Below the pieces are notes generated by a model, which worked only from the letters and a program-made list of their open reading frames with translations, had not been told where the DNA came from and ran no database searches. Of a stretch of 64,000 nucleotides of DNA, positions 44,005-57,646 are shown one piece after another. The stretch comes from Bugula neritina (lineage: Eukaryota; Bryozoa; Gymnolaemata; Cheilostomatida; Bugulidae). Both the position numbers and the translations under genes were made by a program. Where the stretch lies: NCBI GenBank assembly GCA_964035545.1, contig CAXIUT010000099.1, forward strand, positions 34,021 to 98,020, given 5' to 3'. Each line of letters opens with the position of its first letter. The stretch's first letter is position 1.

Positions 44005-44078
44005 TCTATATTGATTCATTAATATTAATGATAAGCTATAATTCTTCTTTTTTTGTAATAAATCGATAAAGATCACAA

Positions 44079-46307
44079 ATGTCTTTTAATCCCTTCAATT
44101 TATTTAAGGGCAATCCTCGAGTTATGGAATTGATGTCTCATAATGAACCAATAAATGCATTACTTTTAGAGGATCCTTTTATTTCTTAATTTAAAAGAAC
44201 AGATAATGAATCTCTCAACAGTTAGTAATCATAAAATAATGCAGTATGAATTATTAAAAATATGTAGAATTAATCAAGTATATTACCTAGATTGACTAGG
44301 ACAAATAAAACGATAAAAATAGAAGTTATAGGTAAATCTAAAAATTATTAAGATTTCCATTTGTTGCAGCATAAATCTTAGCAATCAATAATTAGATGAC
44401 ATTCAAGTATTTACTTTAAGATATCAAATTTAAAAATTAGTAAATAGAAGAAGAAATTGAAGTTTAAGTATGTTTTTTATCTATATAGATAGAAATTGAT
44501 TCAGAATCATCGTAGAGGTCTTATAGTTCAATAAAATCTAATAATTCTAGTAGTTCTAAACTATAAAAAGTTGAAAGAAAAACATTTCAGGAAGAGGATA
44601 AGTAAAATATTGTTTTGTCGGATAGTGGAGATAAAAACTTGTCTGACTATTTGAGTGAGGATCGATAAATATGTGAAGATGATTTTCCTGATGTTAAACC
44701 TAAAAAGAAAGTTATAATGAAGTAAACAGTAAAAAGAATAGTTAAAAAGGTTGAAAAGCCTTTGGTGTTTCAGATAATAAAGTATTTCGATAACTCTAAA
44801 ATAATTCATATTTTAGATGGCTACGTATCTAAAGTTCTAGAAAATATTCTTAATAACAAATTTGAAGCATTTATCAATGTTTTATAGAAATATCACTCAT
44901 TTTAGAATTTAAAAAGTATATTCAGGCATATAGATTCATATTCCGTTCAGGAGTTATTGCTTGTATTGATAACTAAGGTAGTTGATTGCGATAGAATGAT
45001 TAAATTTGAAGATGAGACTTTGATAATTGACTTTATTCAGAACAATTGTGTTTAGAAGATGGATAAATGGTCAAATAATATAAATTTGTAAGAAAGGAGT
45101 TATTTTCTTTATCTGTATAGTTTAGTGATTGATAAAATAGGAAATAAAATCAAATAAAAATAAAATAATTAAAAAGGATAAACAACTATTGATATTGAAA
45201 AATAGATCAAACTTTTAGTAAATATTATTCATGATGGACATATTGTAAAATTATAGTAAGTGTTAGATTAAGTTATTTCTAATAAAGAAGATAATAAAGA
45301 ATTATAGAATATAGTACTATCTTATTTGAAGGTATTAAAAAATATATTGATAGTATTTTTATTACTAAAAAAGATAAAAAATAATGATAAGATATGTAAG
45401 AAGTAGGTTAATAAAATTCAATAGATTTTGTAAAAATGTGAAGATTCTTTTGATAAATTAATAAATTTAGGTTTGCATTTTATTTTCTAAGACTATTTAG
45501 CTTTATATCCTTCAGATTTACAAAAATATAAGACTCAAAATAATTTGACTTCTAAAATGTAATTACTATAAATAATATCAAAACTAATTTAAGACAATAT
45601 ATACTTTTCAAGAAAGACTTTAATAAACTAATCCAATTTTTAACATCTATTTAAATTATTTTAATTATATCCTAATAGTTCTATTTTTCATAATATGGTT
45701 ATCAAATTATTAACACCTTTTATCTCCTCAGACAACGATATTTTTACTATTAATAAAGTACATTTATTATAATTTAGTTTTTCCAGAAGAAAGCTTTATT
45801 TTAATTTATCTATCAAAATGTTAAAAAAGATTATCAAATAAGATATTAATATAAAAATAAAAGTAGAGTCTGTTATATTGGACAAATCATTTCAATTTGT
45901 TTTTTGATATAAAAATTTTAATTGGAATAAAGTTAAGAATTAAATAAATTTAAAAGCAGTTAATAGTGGCAATATATTCATGAATGTCTTGTTGAAGAAT
46001 AAAAAGGAGTTAGAAAAAAAATATTAGGAGGACATTAAAAGTTAAAAAATAAAAAACCTATCATTTTTTTCAATAAAGAAGTATTTTAAATAATATCTAG
46101 GATAGCCTAAGTCATTTTAGATACTTTTTAAGCGGAATGAAATACAAAAGTTTTGATGAATTCTAAAACTTTTAACCTGGAAATAGTGATTCAGAAGATG
46201 AAACAGATGAAGTTAATAAATTTATGGTTGGAGAAGATAAGATAAAGGAATCAATTAGTATTTAAATCGATTAAAAGAAATATTTTGAATAAAATATAGA
46301 TCTTTGA
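44079..46307 (+). CDS. SAPS-like (PP6 regulatory subunit) protein, about 700 aa
   Basis: ATG 44079 (MSFNPFNLFKGNPRVMELM), TGA 46305. Two 20-nt introns are clear (45758-45777 and 46081-46100). At least one more lies between about 44236 and 44420, where the frame must shift; its borders are unresolved. The body is all-helical (VLENILNNKFEAFINVLQKY; SVQELLLVLITKVVDCDRM). The end contains YIGQIISICFLIQ, QWQYIHECLVEEQ and KKILGG, the arrangement seen at the end of SAPS-domain phosphatase subunits. An acidic tail (SDSEDETDEVNKF) follows. Assignment is by overall pattern only. Confidence 0.6.
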
Positions 46308-46330
46308 TTTTGTATGAACTATCCTATTAA

Positions 46331-49153
46331 TCATAAAAGAGATCTTGACATTAATGCCTTTTTTAAGTCAGAATAATTGAACTAAAAACCATTTTTTAAT
46401 AGATATTCTGGATGCACTCTTTGACTTTCAAGAAGAACACTTGACATTTACCCTAAAGTTAATTTGAAGAACCACTATGGAACTCTAAACAAAGGTGTTC
46501 TATCATAGAGATTTCCCATAATTTTGAATAAACTGTCATAAGTATGATGTTCTGGGGAAGATAAGTTGATAGCTTTTCCTTGATAATTTTTATCTTTGTT
46601 CGCTATGTGATAAATTGCTGAACTTGCATCTTAGACATGAATCCAAGGCACATATTGTCCTCCATCTCCATATTTTTTACCTCTTAAAAGAGAAAATATC
46701 TTTAAAAATAATAATAAGGAGCCTTAAGATCCAAATACATGGCCAATACGTAATAGAATAGCATTAGGTAATTTTTATTTAGTTCTTTTTTAAATTGATT
46801 TGAGACAGTTTATTCTAAAAGTCTCTTCTTATCCAATATTTGAAGTTTCTGAAAGAATTTAACTTGATCTTGAACCATAGATACCTGCTGCTGAACTTTG
46901 TAAAAATAAAATATCTTTTTTAGAATTCTATATAGCTGAAGATAACAAATCAATACTACTAAGTCTACTTTAAACTATCTTCTGTTTTATTTATTCAGTC
47001 CATCTATTTTATCCTGGATTGAAACCAGATAAATTAACTACAACATCTTTATCTCTTATGATTTATGTTATTTATTGACGAGCTTTTTAAAATTATTCTT
47101 TAGAAGGTTAAGGATTCCATTTTTATATTTTAGCAAAAGGCAGTTCTTTGATTGATTCAGCTGATCTGGAAAGAATGGTGACATGCCAACCATTTTTATA
47201 GAAAGTTCTAGCTACTGATTTACCGATAAATCCACTTCCACCAGCAATAACAACTTGCTTATTTTTGTTTTAAGGTTTTAATTGTGGTTTGAAGGAACCT
47301 TTATACTTGAAAAAAGTTGAACCTCCTATGATTTTAGGATATTTTAGTACTCCATCAAAGTTCCATCCTTCTTGAGTTTGTGTCTAAATCCATTAACTGC
47401 TAAGAAGGAACATTTTGGGAATAGGCAATTTATAGTTCCAGAGCCATAGTCCAGTTGATTTGTAATGCAGACAATTTTATATTCTTGTGATATCATAGCC
47501 GAATCTAAAAATATTTTTAAGTTTATTGATTCCTAGACTTTATGTAAGAATTTGACCTGTTTAATTAGATTTGAAATAAGGAGTTGATCTGAAATAAGTG
47601 GAATATATTTTAGCTCCTTTTTATCCCTAGTTAAACACTCTTGTCCACTTTTGTTATATTGCGTTTGTTTATTTATTAAACTAAGTATCCACATAGGCAC
47701 CAAATTTTTTGTTTTATAAAGAACCTGATAATCCTAAAATATTTGTAAGAAAACCTCCTTATGTAGATACTATTCCTTAACCTGTCCCTATTAATTGCTA
47801 TCTGAATAATTTGGTTGTTTAAGGTAGTCGATTAAAATTTTATTTACCCAATACTCTTTAAAATAGACAATTTTTATGATTATTCTAAAATCCAATGTTG
47901 GGATTATAAATTGGCAACCAATGAAGATTACTGCTGGTTCCACCTAGAGAATAACTGACAGTTTTTTAGAATATTTTTTATTCTAGTCCATGTAGATATT
48001 TAGTTGATGTAGACATAAAAATATCTCTGAAGTAAGAAAGAGGTTTATCTAGTTGTCCTATTTTTGCTACTAAATCTGCCATGTTTTGTACTGTTTATGC
48101 TCTTTTACTTCTTTTTTTGATAAACTTTTATAATCCTGATCCATCTTTAAAGTCAATCATTGATACCAAATCCCATGCGCTTTATATTGCTAATCCTGCT
48201 CCTTGTGCTAGGTTAGGCGCAGTGGCATGAGCTGCATCACCAATGATAATAATGTTATTATTTTAAGATTTCCATGGAAATTAAGTAACTCCTTTTATTT
48301 TTTTTATATCAGTTCTTAAAATAGTTTATGCTGGAGTTCTACTTATCAACTATCTAATATTTATGGGTGCTTTCCAATGTGAAAATAATTAAAGTATCCA
48401 TTATTTATGTTATTATGAACAAGTATGACTTCCATGGTATTATGTTAATCCATACTTATTGATAGGAACAGCTATGAACCAAAAAGTGTATGGTTTTTTT
48501 AAAGGAACATATCCGAATCGTTTTTCTGACCCCCAACTTTCAAATGCATGCTGATGCCATTCATCTTCAACTATTTTATTTTTAGTTAGATCAACTACAG
48601 CTCTAAAATATGCATATCCGCAATGATAAGGCAAGATCTAAGGTTTTTTATGTTATTTCATTATAATATTTCTCACTGAGGAATTGATTCCATCTGCTCC
48701 GATTAGAGTATTTGTTGAAAATTATTCTCCAGTAGATAGTTTTATATCGACAGAATTTTTATGTGAGATAGCACTATCTATTGACGTTCCTGTCTTTATT
48801 TATATGCCTAAAGATAAACATTTATCATAGAGTATTTTTATTAGCATTTATCGCTAGAGACACAGAATTTTATATCTTTTTGGAAAATTTATTTATGATG
48901 AAGCAAGCTTTTATCCCAAATGGTTAAAATAACTAGCTGACGGCATGTAATGACTGTGTTTTTATAGTTATTTTAAGATTCCTAGCTGTTCAAAGACCAT
49001 TTGTGATGGAGGCCATAATCCTATTCCTCCTCCGAAACTTTGTATGAGTACATCAGGTCTTTTTTATATGATCAGAGGGGTTTTTCCTGAAGTTTTAGCT
49101 GCTAAGGCAAGAGTAAGTCCACAAATACCTCCTCCTGCTATGACTACTTGCAT
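46331..49153 (-). CDS. Fusion: FAD monooxygenase + DUF4166 + SDR epimerase (940 aa)
   Basis: ATG 49153 to TGA 46331 in one uninterrupted frame. Residues 1-390 form a PHBH-type FAD-dependent monooxygenase: AGGGICGLTLALAA (dinucleotide-binding), LIGADGINSSVR, IIGDAAHATAPNLAQGAGLA. Residues about 430-620 resemble DUF4166 (VLGKQNFNRLP, STQGGFLTNILGLSGS, KWTRVFN, GLWLWNYKLPIPKM, WNFDGVLKYPKIIGG). Residues 633-940 form an atypical SDR of the TIGR01777/SulA-type epimerase family: VVIAGGSGFIGKSVARTF, VVVNLSGFNPG, SSAAGIYGS, QRVHPEYLLKNGFQF. Probably an oxidoreductase acting on an unknown metabolite; origin by fusion of bacterial-type genes is likely. It converges on the SAPS-like gene with only 23 nt between stops. 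Confidence 0.85.
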
Positions 49154-49269
49154 AATAAAAATCAATGATAAGTCTAAATTAATATTTAAGTTATTAAATC
49201 AAAACTATAACGTTCTTTTTCATTTATTCTTTAAAACATTTGATATAATTTATCTATAATAATAACATA

Positions 49270-49656
49270 ATGTATCACTCTAATCATAAATTTAGCAACC
49301 TCAAGAACCTTTCAAACCAATCATCGAAACTAAGCAATACCAAGTTGTCTTTTACTTAGCCTTCGCCTTTTACAGAAAAAGTCAACTAGCCTTACATGCC
49401 TCATGAATAATACAACTATAATCGTATATTTGAAGCGGGGCAACTAAACTGTCCCTTCGGCATAAGACCTCAAAATGTATTTCCCATGAAAGAGGAGTGG
49501 ATGTCGACAGCTGAGAAGTAAAAATAATAAGAATGTTATGTTTTACAGGAGGTGAATTTGAATTAGCAGTTCTAGATAATTTAGGAGCCTAAATTAACAG
49601 ATTTTTCATAATGGGAAAATCAATAAGATTTTAACAATATTCAGTTCGAATAATGA
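49270..49656 (+). CDS. Hypothetical small protein (128 aa)
   Basis: ATG 49270 to TGA 49654, single exon. Ser/Asn/Gln-rich, with a central conserved-looking block YNYNRIFEAGQLNCPFGIRP and EEWMSTAEKQ. Divergent from the fusion gene (116 nt) and convergent on katanin p80 (46 nt). No family recognised. Confidence 0.6.
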
Positions 49657-49702
49657 TCAGATATAACTTATTTAACTAAACTATTATACAAAAAAACATT
49701 AA

Positions 49703-51460
49703 TCACATTTAGTATTAATTTCCATATACCTTTTTAAATATTTCTTTAAATTAAGTATTCAATTTTTAAGAGAGCTTACTGGTCTCATCTTTCTTTTACA
49801 TTAACTTTTTCAACCTGTGACTTTGGTATATTTCAACATATTACTGGATCAACATATCGAACTGATTTAGTCTTTGCTAGCGAGCTAAATCTACTCCTTT
49901 ATCCATTCCGAATACTTTTAATCGAATCATGTCCTACCTAAGAAGTAAAGTACATCTTTGAAGAGAGAGACCACTTGAAGCATATACTAAAGACCTGCCT
50001 TTATGAGAGTCATGTGTTTGCTTTGTATCATTTATTTTGATTTTTGTGCGATAGTTATACTAAACTATAGACTGATGCTTATTTTCGATGGTTTTAAAAT
50101 TTGAGCTAAAACATCAGAAACAACATAGATATCGACTCTAAATATATCAATTATTACTTTTTGAGGGTTTGTATGAGTTGTTTAATATTGCCTTTCATCC
50201 ATAGATCTAGTATGAGTTGAATTCCTTTTGCTCTTTGAGTCATAATAGTTAAAAATTTACTATGTTATTCTACCATCATCTATTTAAGTTATGTACTCTA
50301 TATTTTTCTATTACTGAACTATTCTGATGTCCTTTTAATACTACTAAGAGCATCATTGATATTTTAGTTTACACCTGAAAGTTGTTTGGCAATAGAATCA
50401 TTTCTTTTAGACATGAGATTCTTTGTCTTTTAATTGGTGATATGCTGCATTGGATTAGAAAGGGTGTTACCTCTTTTTATCTTGTTGTTCTTTTGGATAG
50501 CATCGTCTATTTTCTATATTTTATCGTGAGAAATCGAATTATTACTATAGATATACTGACCTTTGAAGTTTACTTATGATAGGTGGCATTCGTGGTAAGT
50601 CAATCCTCCTCCACTGTATGCAATTTGTCTGATTTTATCATTTACCATCATGCTAAGTATTCCTTTTGAACTTGTTTAAATATTGTCAGTAAGAATGAAT
50701 TCTTTACTAGTATCCCACACTTTTAGATTATCAGTGCCTGCAGTAAAAAGATATTTATCTTAGTGGAATATTACAGAATTGATAGGCATAGTTTAACTTT
50801 TAGTACTTCCAGCCAATGAATAAGGAGATTCTATTTCATAGACTCTAGCCATTCTATCCATATTACCTATTGCAAATTGGTTAAAGCAGTTGCTATCTAT
50901 CGATAATACTGATGAATCGATTTCGTATTGATAAATAGGTTTCATCATGCGAAGATCTATTGTTTGGACTATTCCATCTTATCCTCCTGTAACAACTACT
51001 CTTGAATCTAGACCAATATTCAAGGCATTGATTCTTTTTTTATGGTTTTTGATGATCATGCAACAGTTTTTTGTTCTGAGATCCCAAAGCTTGCCATTCG
51101 TATCTGCTGAACCACTGACAATTAAATGATCATACTTCTTGTCAGCAAATAACGAACTTACCTCTACAGTATGTCCTTTGAGACAGAAGTTGACTAAATA
51201 CAACAAAGGATACTTTTCTGTGAGTTGATGTCCCAGACATTAAGTGATCCTCGACTACTACCGACAATAATTGATTTTTAATTGGTCGTAAAGGTGAGAG
51301 AGGTGAGTGCTGATGGGTTGTTATTGGTTTGAGTATTGAGTACTGCAATGGGTTTTATTTTATCGATATTGTAGAGAATGAGATTGTTCTATTAATCACC
51401 AACTGCAAAGGAGTGACTGTTTCCTTCTGCGAATTTGCCGCATATAATTTTTTTACCCAT
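49703..51460 (-). CDS. KATNB1: Katanin p80-like WD40 subunit (565 aa)
   Basis: ATG 51460, TGA 49703, with three 20-nt introns (51194-51213, 50138-50157, 49934-49953). Residues about 1-290 are WD40 repeats (GSSRGSLNVWDINSQ, VSGSADTNGKLWDLRTKN, VVTGGQDGIVQTIDLR, AGTDNLKVWDTSKEF). A variable linker follows, then a C-terminal con80-type helical region (HSKFLTIMTQRAKGIQLILD, LWMKGNIKQLIQTLKKVDIY, VVSDVLAQILKPSKISISLQ). This subunit targets the p60 ATPase that severs microtubules. The con80 match distinguishes it from generic WD40 proteins. Confidence 0.8.
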
Positions 51461-51708
51461 AGTTTGATAGTCATCTAGATAGAAAATAAAATACGTAACC
51501 GTTGATTCCGTTTTCGCATTCTTTGATATTATTAATATAGATGGTTAATATAGGAATATTTAGATATTTGATTGAAAACTTCCATTAATCGAGATAAAAC
51601 ATTCTTTTCTATTGAATTATTTTGAATAATAAAAGAATTAATTCATATCTAATGGTTGAATTGAGTATTAGATAGGTTAGTAAATTTATTTATTAATATT
51701 GATAAAGA

Positions 51709-52491
51709 ATGAAAAGTTGTGAGAGGATGAGGTACTGGAAGAAAAGGTATATGGACGGAATGAGTGCTTAAATGAAATCAAAGCTGTCTCGTTCTTCATC
51801 ATTTAGACCTAATAGTCAACAAACTAGTCATAGTTCTCGATTTCAAAAAACAAATCCTGAATCTAGATTTGGAAATGATGGTAAATCAGAAGTGTTTCCT
51901 AAAAATAGAAGTAGTATTAATCTGTATCAGAAATTGAGTACTCAAATGAGTGATATTAAGTAGACACTGAAGGAATGTTTGATTTATTCATCGAAAGTAA
52001 AAAAAAGGACAAAATAAAAGCTAACAATATTTACAGAATAATGCAGTCAGAATATACAAGATAGATATAATTGCAATTATAACAATACTTTAGGACATTT
52101 GAATGATAGAAATTTAAAGAAGAGAATTAAATCTAAAAAATAAATATTTGGGAAATCATCTCAAATTAAAGGATTTAATTCTTATACGTAATCTAAGATA
52201 TTATAAAGTGATGAAAAAGTTTTATTTTATGGTATTAGCTAGATAGATGGAAAGGAATTTAAGATAAAAATCAAATTAGGTCAAAATGGTTACTTCTTAT
52301 ATGCAAAAAATAGCTATATCAAGCTAATGATGGAAATGTACTATCAAGATTATATGAAGCTCCATGTAGGTATGCTTCGAGGAAATCCTTGTAATATTTT
52401 TAAGAATTTATCGATTGACTAATAATAGCTAGTGTTTAATATTAATGGCAAAGAGCCTCAATCAATTAGGACTTATCTTAATTACTACTGA
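51709..52491 (+). CDS. Hypothetical basic protein (260 aa)
   Basis: ATG 51709 to TGA 52489, no intron. Ser/Lys/Gln-rich first half (SKLSRSSSFRPNSQQTSHSS), then a more globular C-terminus (FKIKIKLGQNGYFLYAKNSY; MMEMYYQDYMKLHVGMLRGN). I do not recognise a family. It lies in a head-to-head gap of 248 nt from katanin p80 and 126 nt before the next gene. Confidence 0.6.
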
Positions 52492-52617
52492 TTAGTTTAT
52501 AATTTTTATTGTATTTTTACCTACTTTAATATTAATTGATTAGTTATGTTTTATTTAATAGTTGGATAGTTCAAGATATTGATTTTCATAATTGAATAAA
52601 TAAATTGATATTGATTG

Positions 52618-54067
52618 ATGCTATCTGTTCAGAAATTAGCGACTCGTCAACTGCTTACTCGTAATGCCTATTCATTAGGTTTTGGTAAGAAGAGAAAGGC
52701 AACTCCAAGTGATCTTTAGAAATACGATGTGGTGGTGGTTGGAGGAGGAATGGGAGCCATTTTGACCAACCATCTAGACCACCTAGTCCAGGATAAATAC
52801 AAAATGTACATCAGTTACGATAACGTGACAACTGAATTATACCCAGAAAGAAATCTTTATGAACAAGGATGGTAAAATTATTTTAACATAGCATTACTAA
52901 ATTTAATTTCTGTCTTCCTACTCGATAGGCTATCTGTAAAAATATTGGAAAGTCTGATTTCATTGGAGTGGAAAAAATTAATCCTGAAAGTAATAAAGTC
53001 ACTCTTAGAAATGGTAGAGTTATTCAATATTAAAATTTGGTTGTTGCTGCAGGTCAGAAAAACAACTTTCAATAAATCAAAGGGTTCTAAGATGCATGGG
53101 CTGATCCTGTTCATCCATTCTTTACCAATCTTGATCATAGCTCATGGAAGTCTACTACTTCTAAAGCACCAAGAGCTCATCTCAACTTCAATGGAGGGTC
53201 TGCTTACTTCTATATTCCTCCAAACAACTATCATGGATAAATTGACCACTATAACTTCCTTGTTTCCAAAGCATATTGGAATCTTCATGCTAGTTCAGGA
53301 AAAATCAACTGGAACACATCTAACCTTACTATCGTTAACCCAAACAAAACTTTCTGCAAACACTTCAAAAAGGTTGACGACTACTTGAAAAATGCCTGCT
53401 TTGAAAATAACATTAATATTGAGAATGATCTTACTTTGATTTAGGTGAGAAAGGTATTTATTTTATAATATAGAATGACCAAACTGCTGTCTTCAGACAT
53501 AATATATCAGGGTAAATTGTGGAAAGACCTTATGGAAATTTCTATTCTTTGATGCCTACTACTACTCATTCGATGATTAGCTAGGCTGGACTGAGTGATT
53601 CAACTGGATTTCTTGATGTTGATCCATAAACTCTTCAGCATAAAAAGTATGCTAATATTTTTGGAGTTGGTGATGTTCTTAATGTTCCTACGACTAAATC
53701 TTTTTATGGAGGTATTTCTCAAGTAGCTGTGGTTCGTCATAATCTTTAGAGAGCATTGAATGGCTTATCTCTAAATGCTAAATATGATGGTTATGCCAAA
53801 TTGACTTTACCTACTGGCATGTCTTCAATTGCTAATGTTGAGCATAAATATGGAGGTCAATAAATAGCTTTTTCAGCTGATGGAGCGGCATCATCTTTGA
53901 GGTTTAGTATGTATAGCATGACTGGTAAGCATAATGCATAAAAAATATATAAATTCAAAAGTTGGGGTCCTCCTTATAACTATGTCAAGAAGACTTTCGA
54001 TGGCGGAGATAGTCAAGCTGCTAAGATTGGAAATAGTCAACTTGAACCTGAAAAAAAAAGTGCCTGA
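52618..54067 (+). CDS. Sulfide:quinone oxidoreductase-like flavoprotein (469 aa)
   Basis: ATG 52618, two 20-nt introns (52872-52891, 53454-53473), TGA 54065. N-terminus (MLSVQKLATRQLLTRNAY) looks like a mitochondrial targeting peptide. Then the FAD-binding loop YDVVVVGGGMGAILTNHL, VEKINPESNKVTLRNGRVI, NLVVAAGQ, and late in the protein FGVGDVLNVPTTKSFYGGIS, typical of eukaryotic SQOR. Cys residues fit (CLPTRQAICK) but catalytic assignment is uncertain. It would oxidise sulfide and reduce ubiquinone in the mitochondrial inner membrane. The C-terminal 80 residues look like an added domain. Confidence 0.75.
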
Positions 54068-54213
54068 GTGATCAGATATAAAATAGAATTCTTATTTATC
54101 TATCAACTTAATATTAAAAATCGACTATTTTATTAATAGATTAAATTTTGAATTTCATTTTATTTTAATTTTATGATTTAATGGATTAATAATGATAAAT
54201 AATCAGCTATCAT

Positions 54214-56591
<2,378 letters not shown>

Positions 56592-56766
56592 TTGAATTAT
56601 TAACTAAAATTAGCGCTTCTGTATTTAAATTATCAAATCCAATATTTCACTCGTATATATAACCCTTCAAATTATCAAAATATTTAAGATATAGAAATGT
56701 GCTAAAATGAAGTTAATTTAATTTTTATTCAATAATCATAGAGATTTATCTTTTATTATTTTATTG

Positions 56767-57585
56767 ATGAAGAATAAAAAAGGGCAAAGTCACTCAGAAT
56801 TACTTCTTTATTGTTCTTTGGCAATCAACGTAGTATGCCTAATACTGATATTTATTATGCTTTATAAATAAAAAAAGAATTAAAATCGAAGTAAAAGAGT
56901 CTCAAAACAAAAATATGATAGAGTAAATCCTTACATAACTTCGAACTATGATTCATAAGATAAAATATTGGGAATGAAGTTATTTTCTTTCAAAAATGAT
57001 CCTTTGTTTAGTGAAAAAGAGTGTCAAACTAATATTAAATAAGGATTTAAAGAGAAATAAATAAAACCTAAAATAAAGTAGTAAATTGTTGAAGGAAATT
57101 AGAAGAAAAATTAAATATTAGTCAGTAGTTTAAGACAGTAAATTTAGATTGAACAACAAAGAAGCAAATATTTATAAGATAAACTATCTAAATTCGAATT
57201 AGAAACTTATTCTAAATAATAAAAAAGAAATAATTCGAAACCAAGTTAAAAGTATGAACTTTAAGTTGATAAATTTAGATCAAATTAAAGATATAGTTTT
57301 CATCAAGATAAGAACTAACTGTAATACTTGAAAAATTAGCTATAATTTTGTCAGAACAGGTTAGATCAAAGTTACTAAACCTAGAAAGAATTGAAGAAAC
57401 AGATCAGTATATATAAAACGATGGGTTAACACATCTTAGACCATCCATAATATCATCGCTTAGTATAAATAAATGAAATTCATCAAGAAATAATATGTAA
57501 TCTCAGACAAGAGTTATTTTAAGAATCCAAATTCAAAGGATCAAGGAGTCATTCTCGTCTAAATTACTCTTTCAGATAAGTATGA
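56767..57585 (+). CDS. Membrane-anchored coiled-coil protein (272 aa)
   Basis: ATG 56767 to TGA 57583, single exon. One transmembrane helix near the N-terminus (LYCSLAINVVCLILIFIMLY, about residues 14-33) followed by a basic, coiled-coil-prone Lys/Gln-rich region (QQIQIEQQRSKYLQDKLSKF; LKKQISIYKTMGQHILDH). Orientation by positive-inside rule: coiled coil cytoplasmic. Family unknown. Confidence 0.65.
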
Positions 57586-57646
57586 AAAGAAATAATTATC
57601 TAATGATATTTTGTTTGATTATTTGCAATTATAATAATTATAAGAG

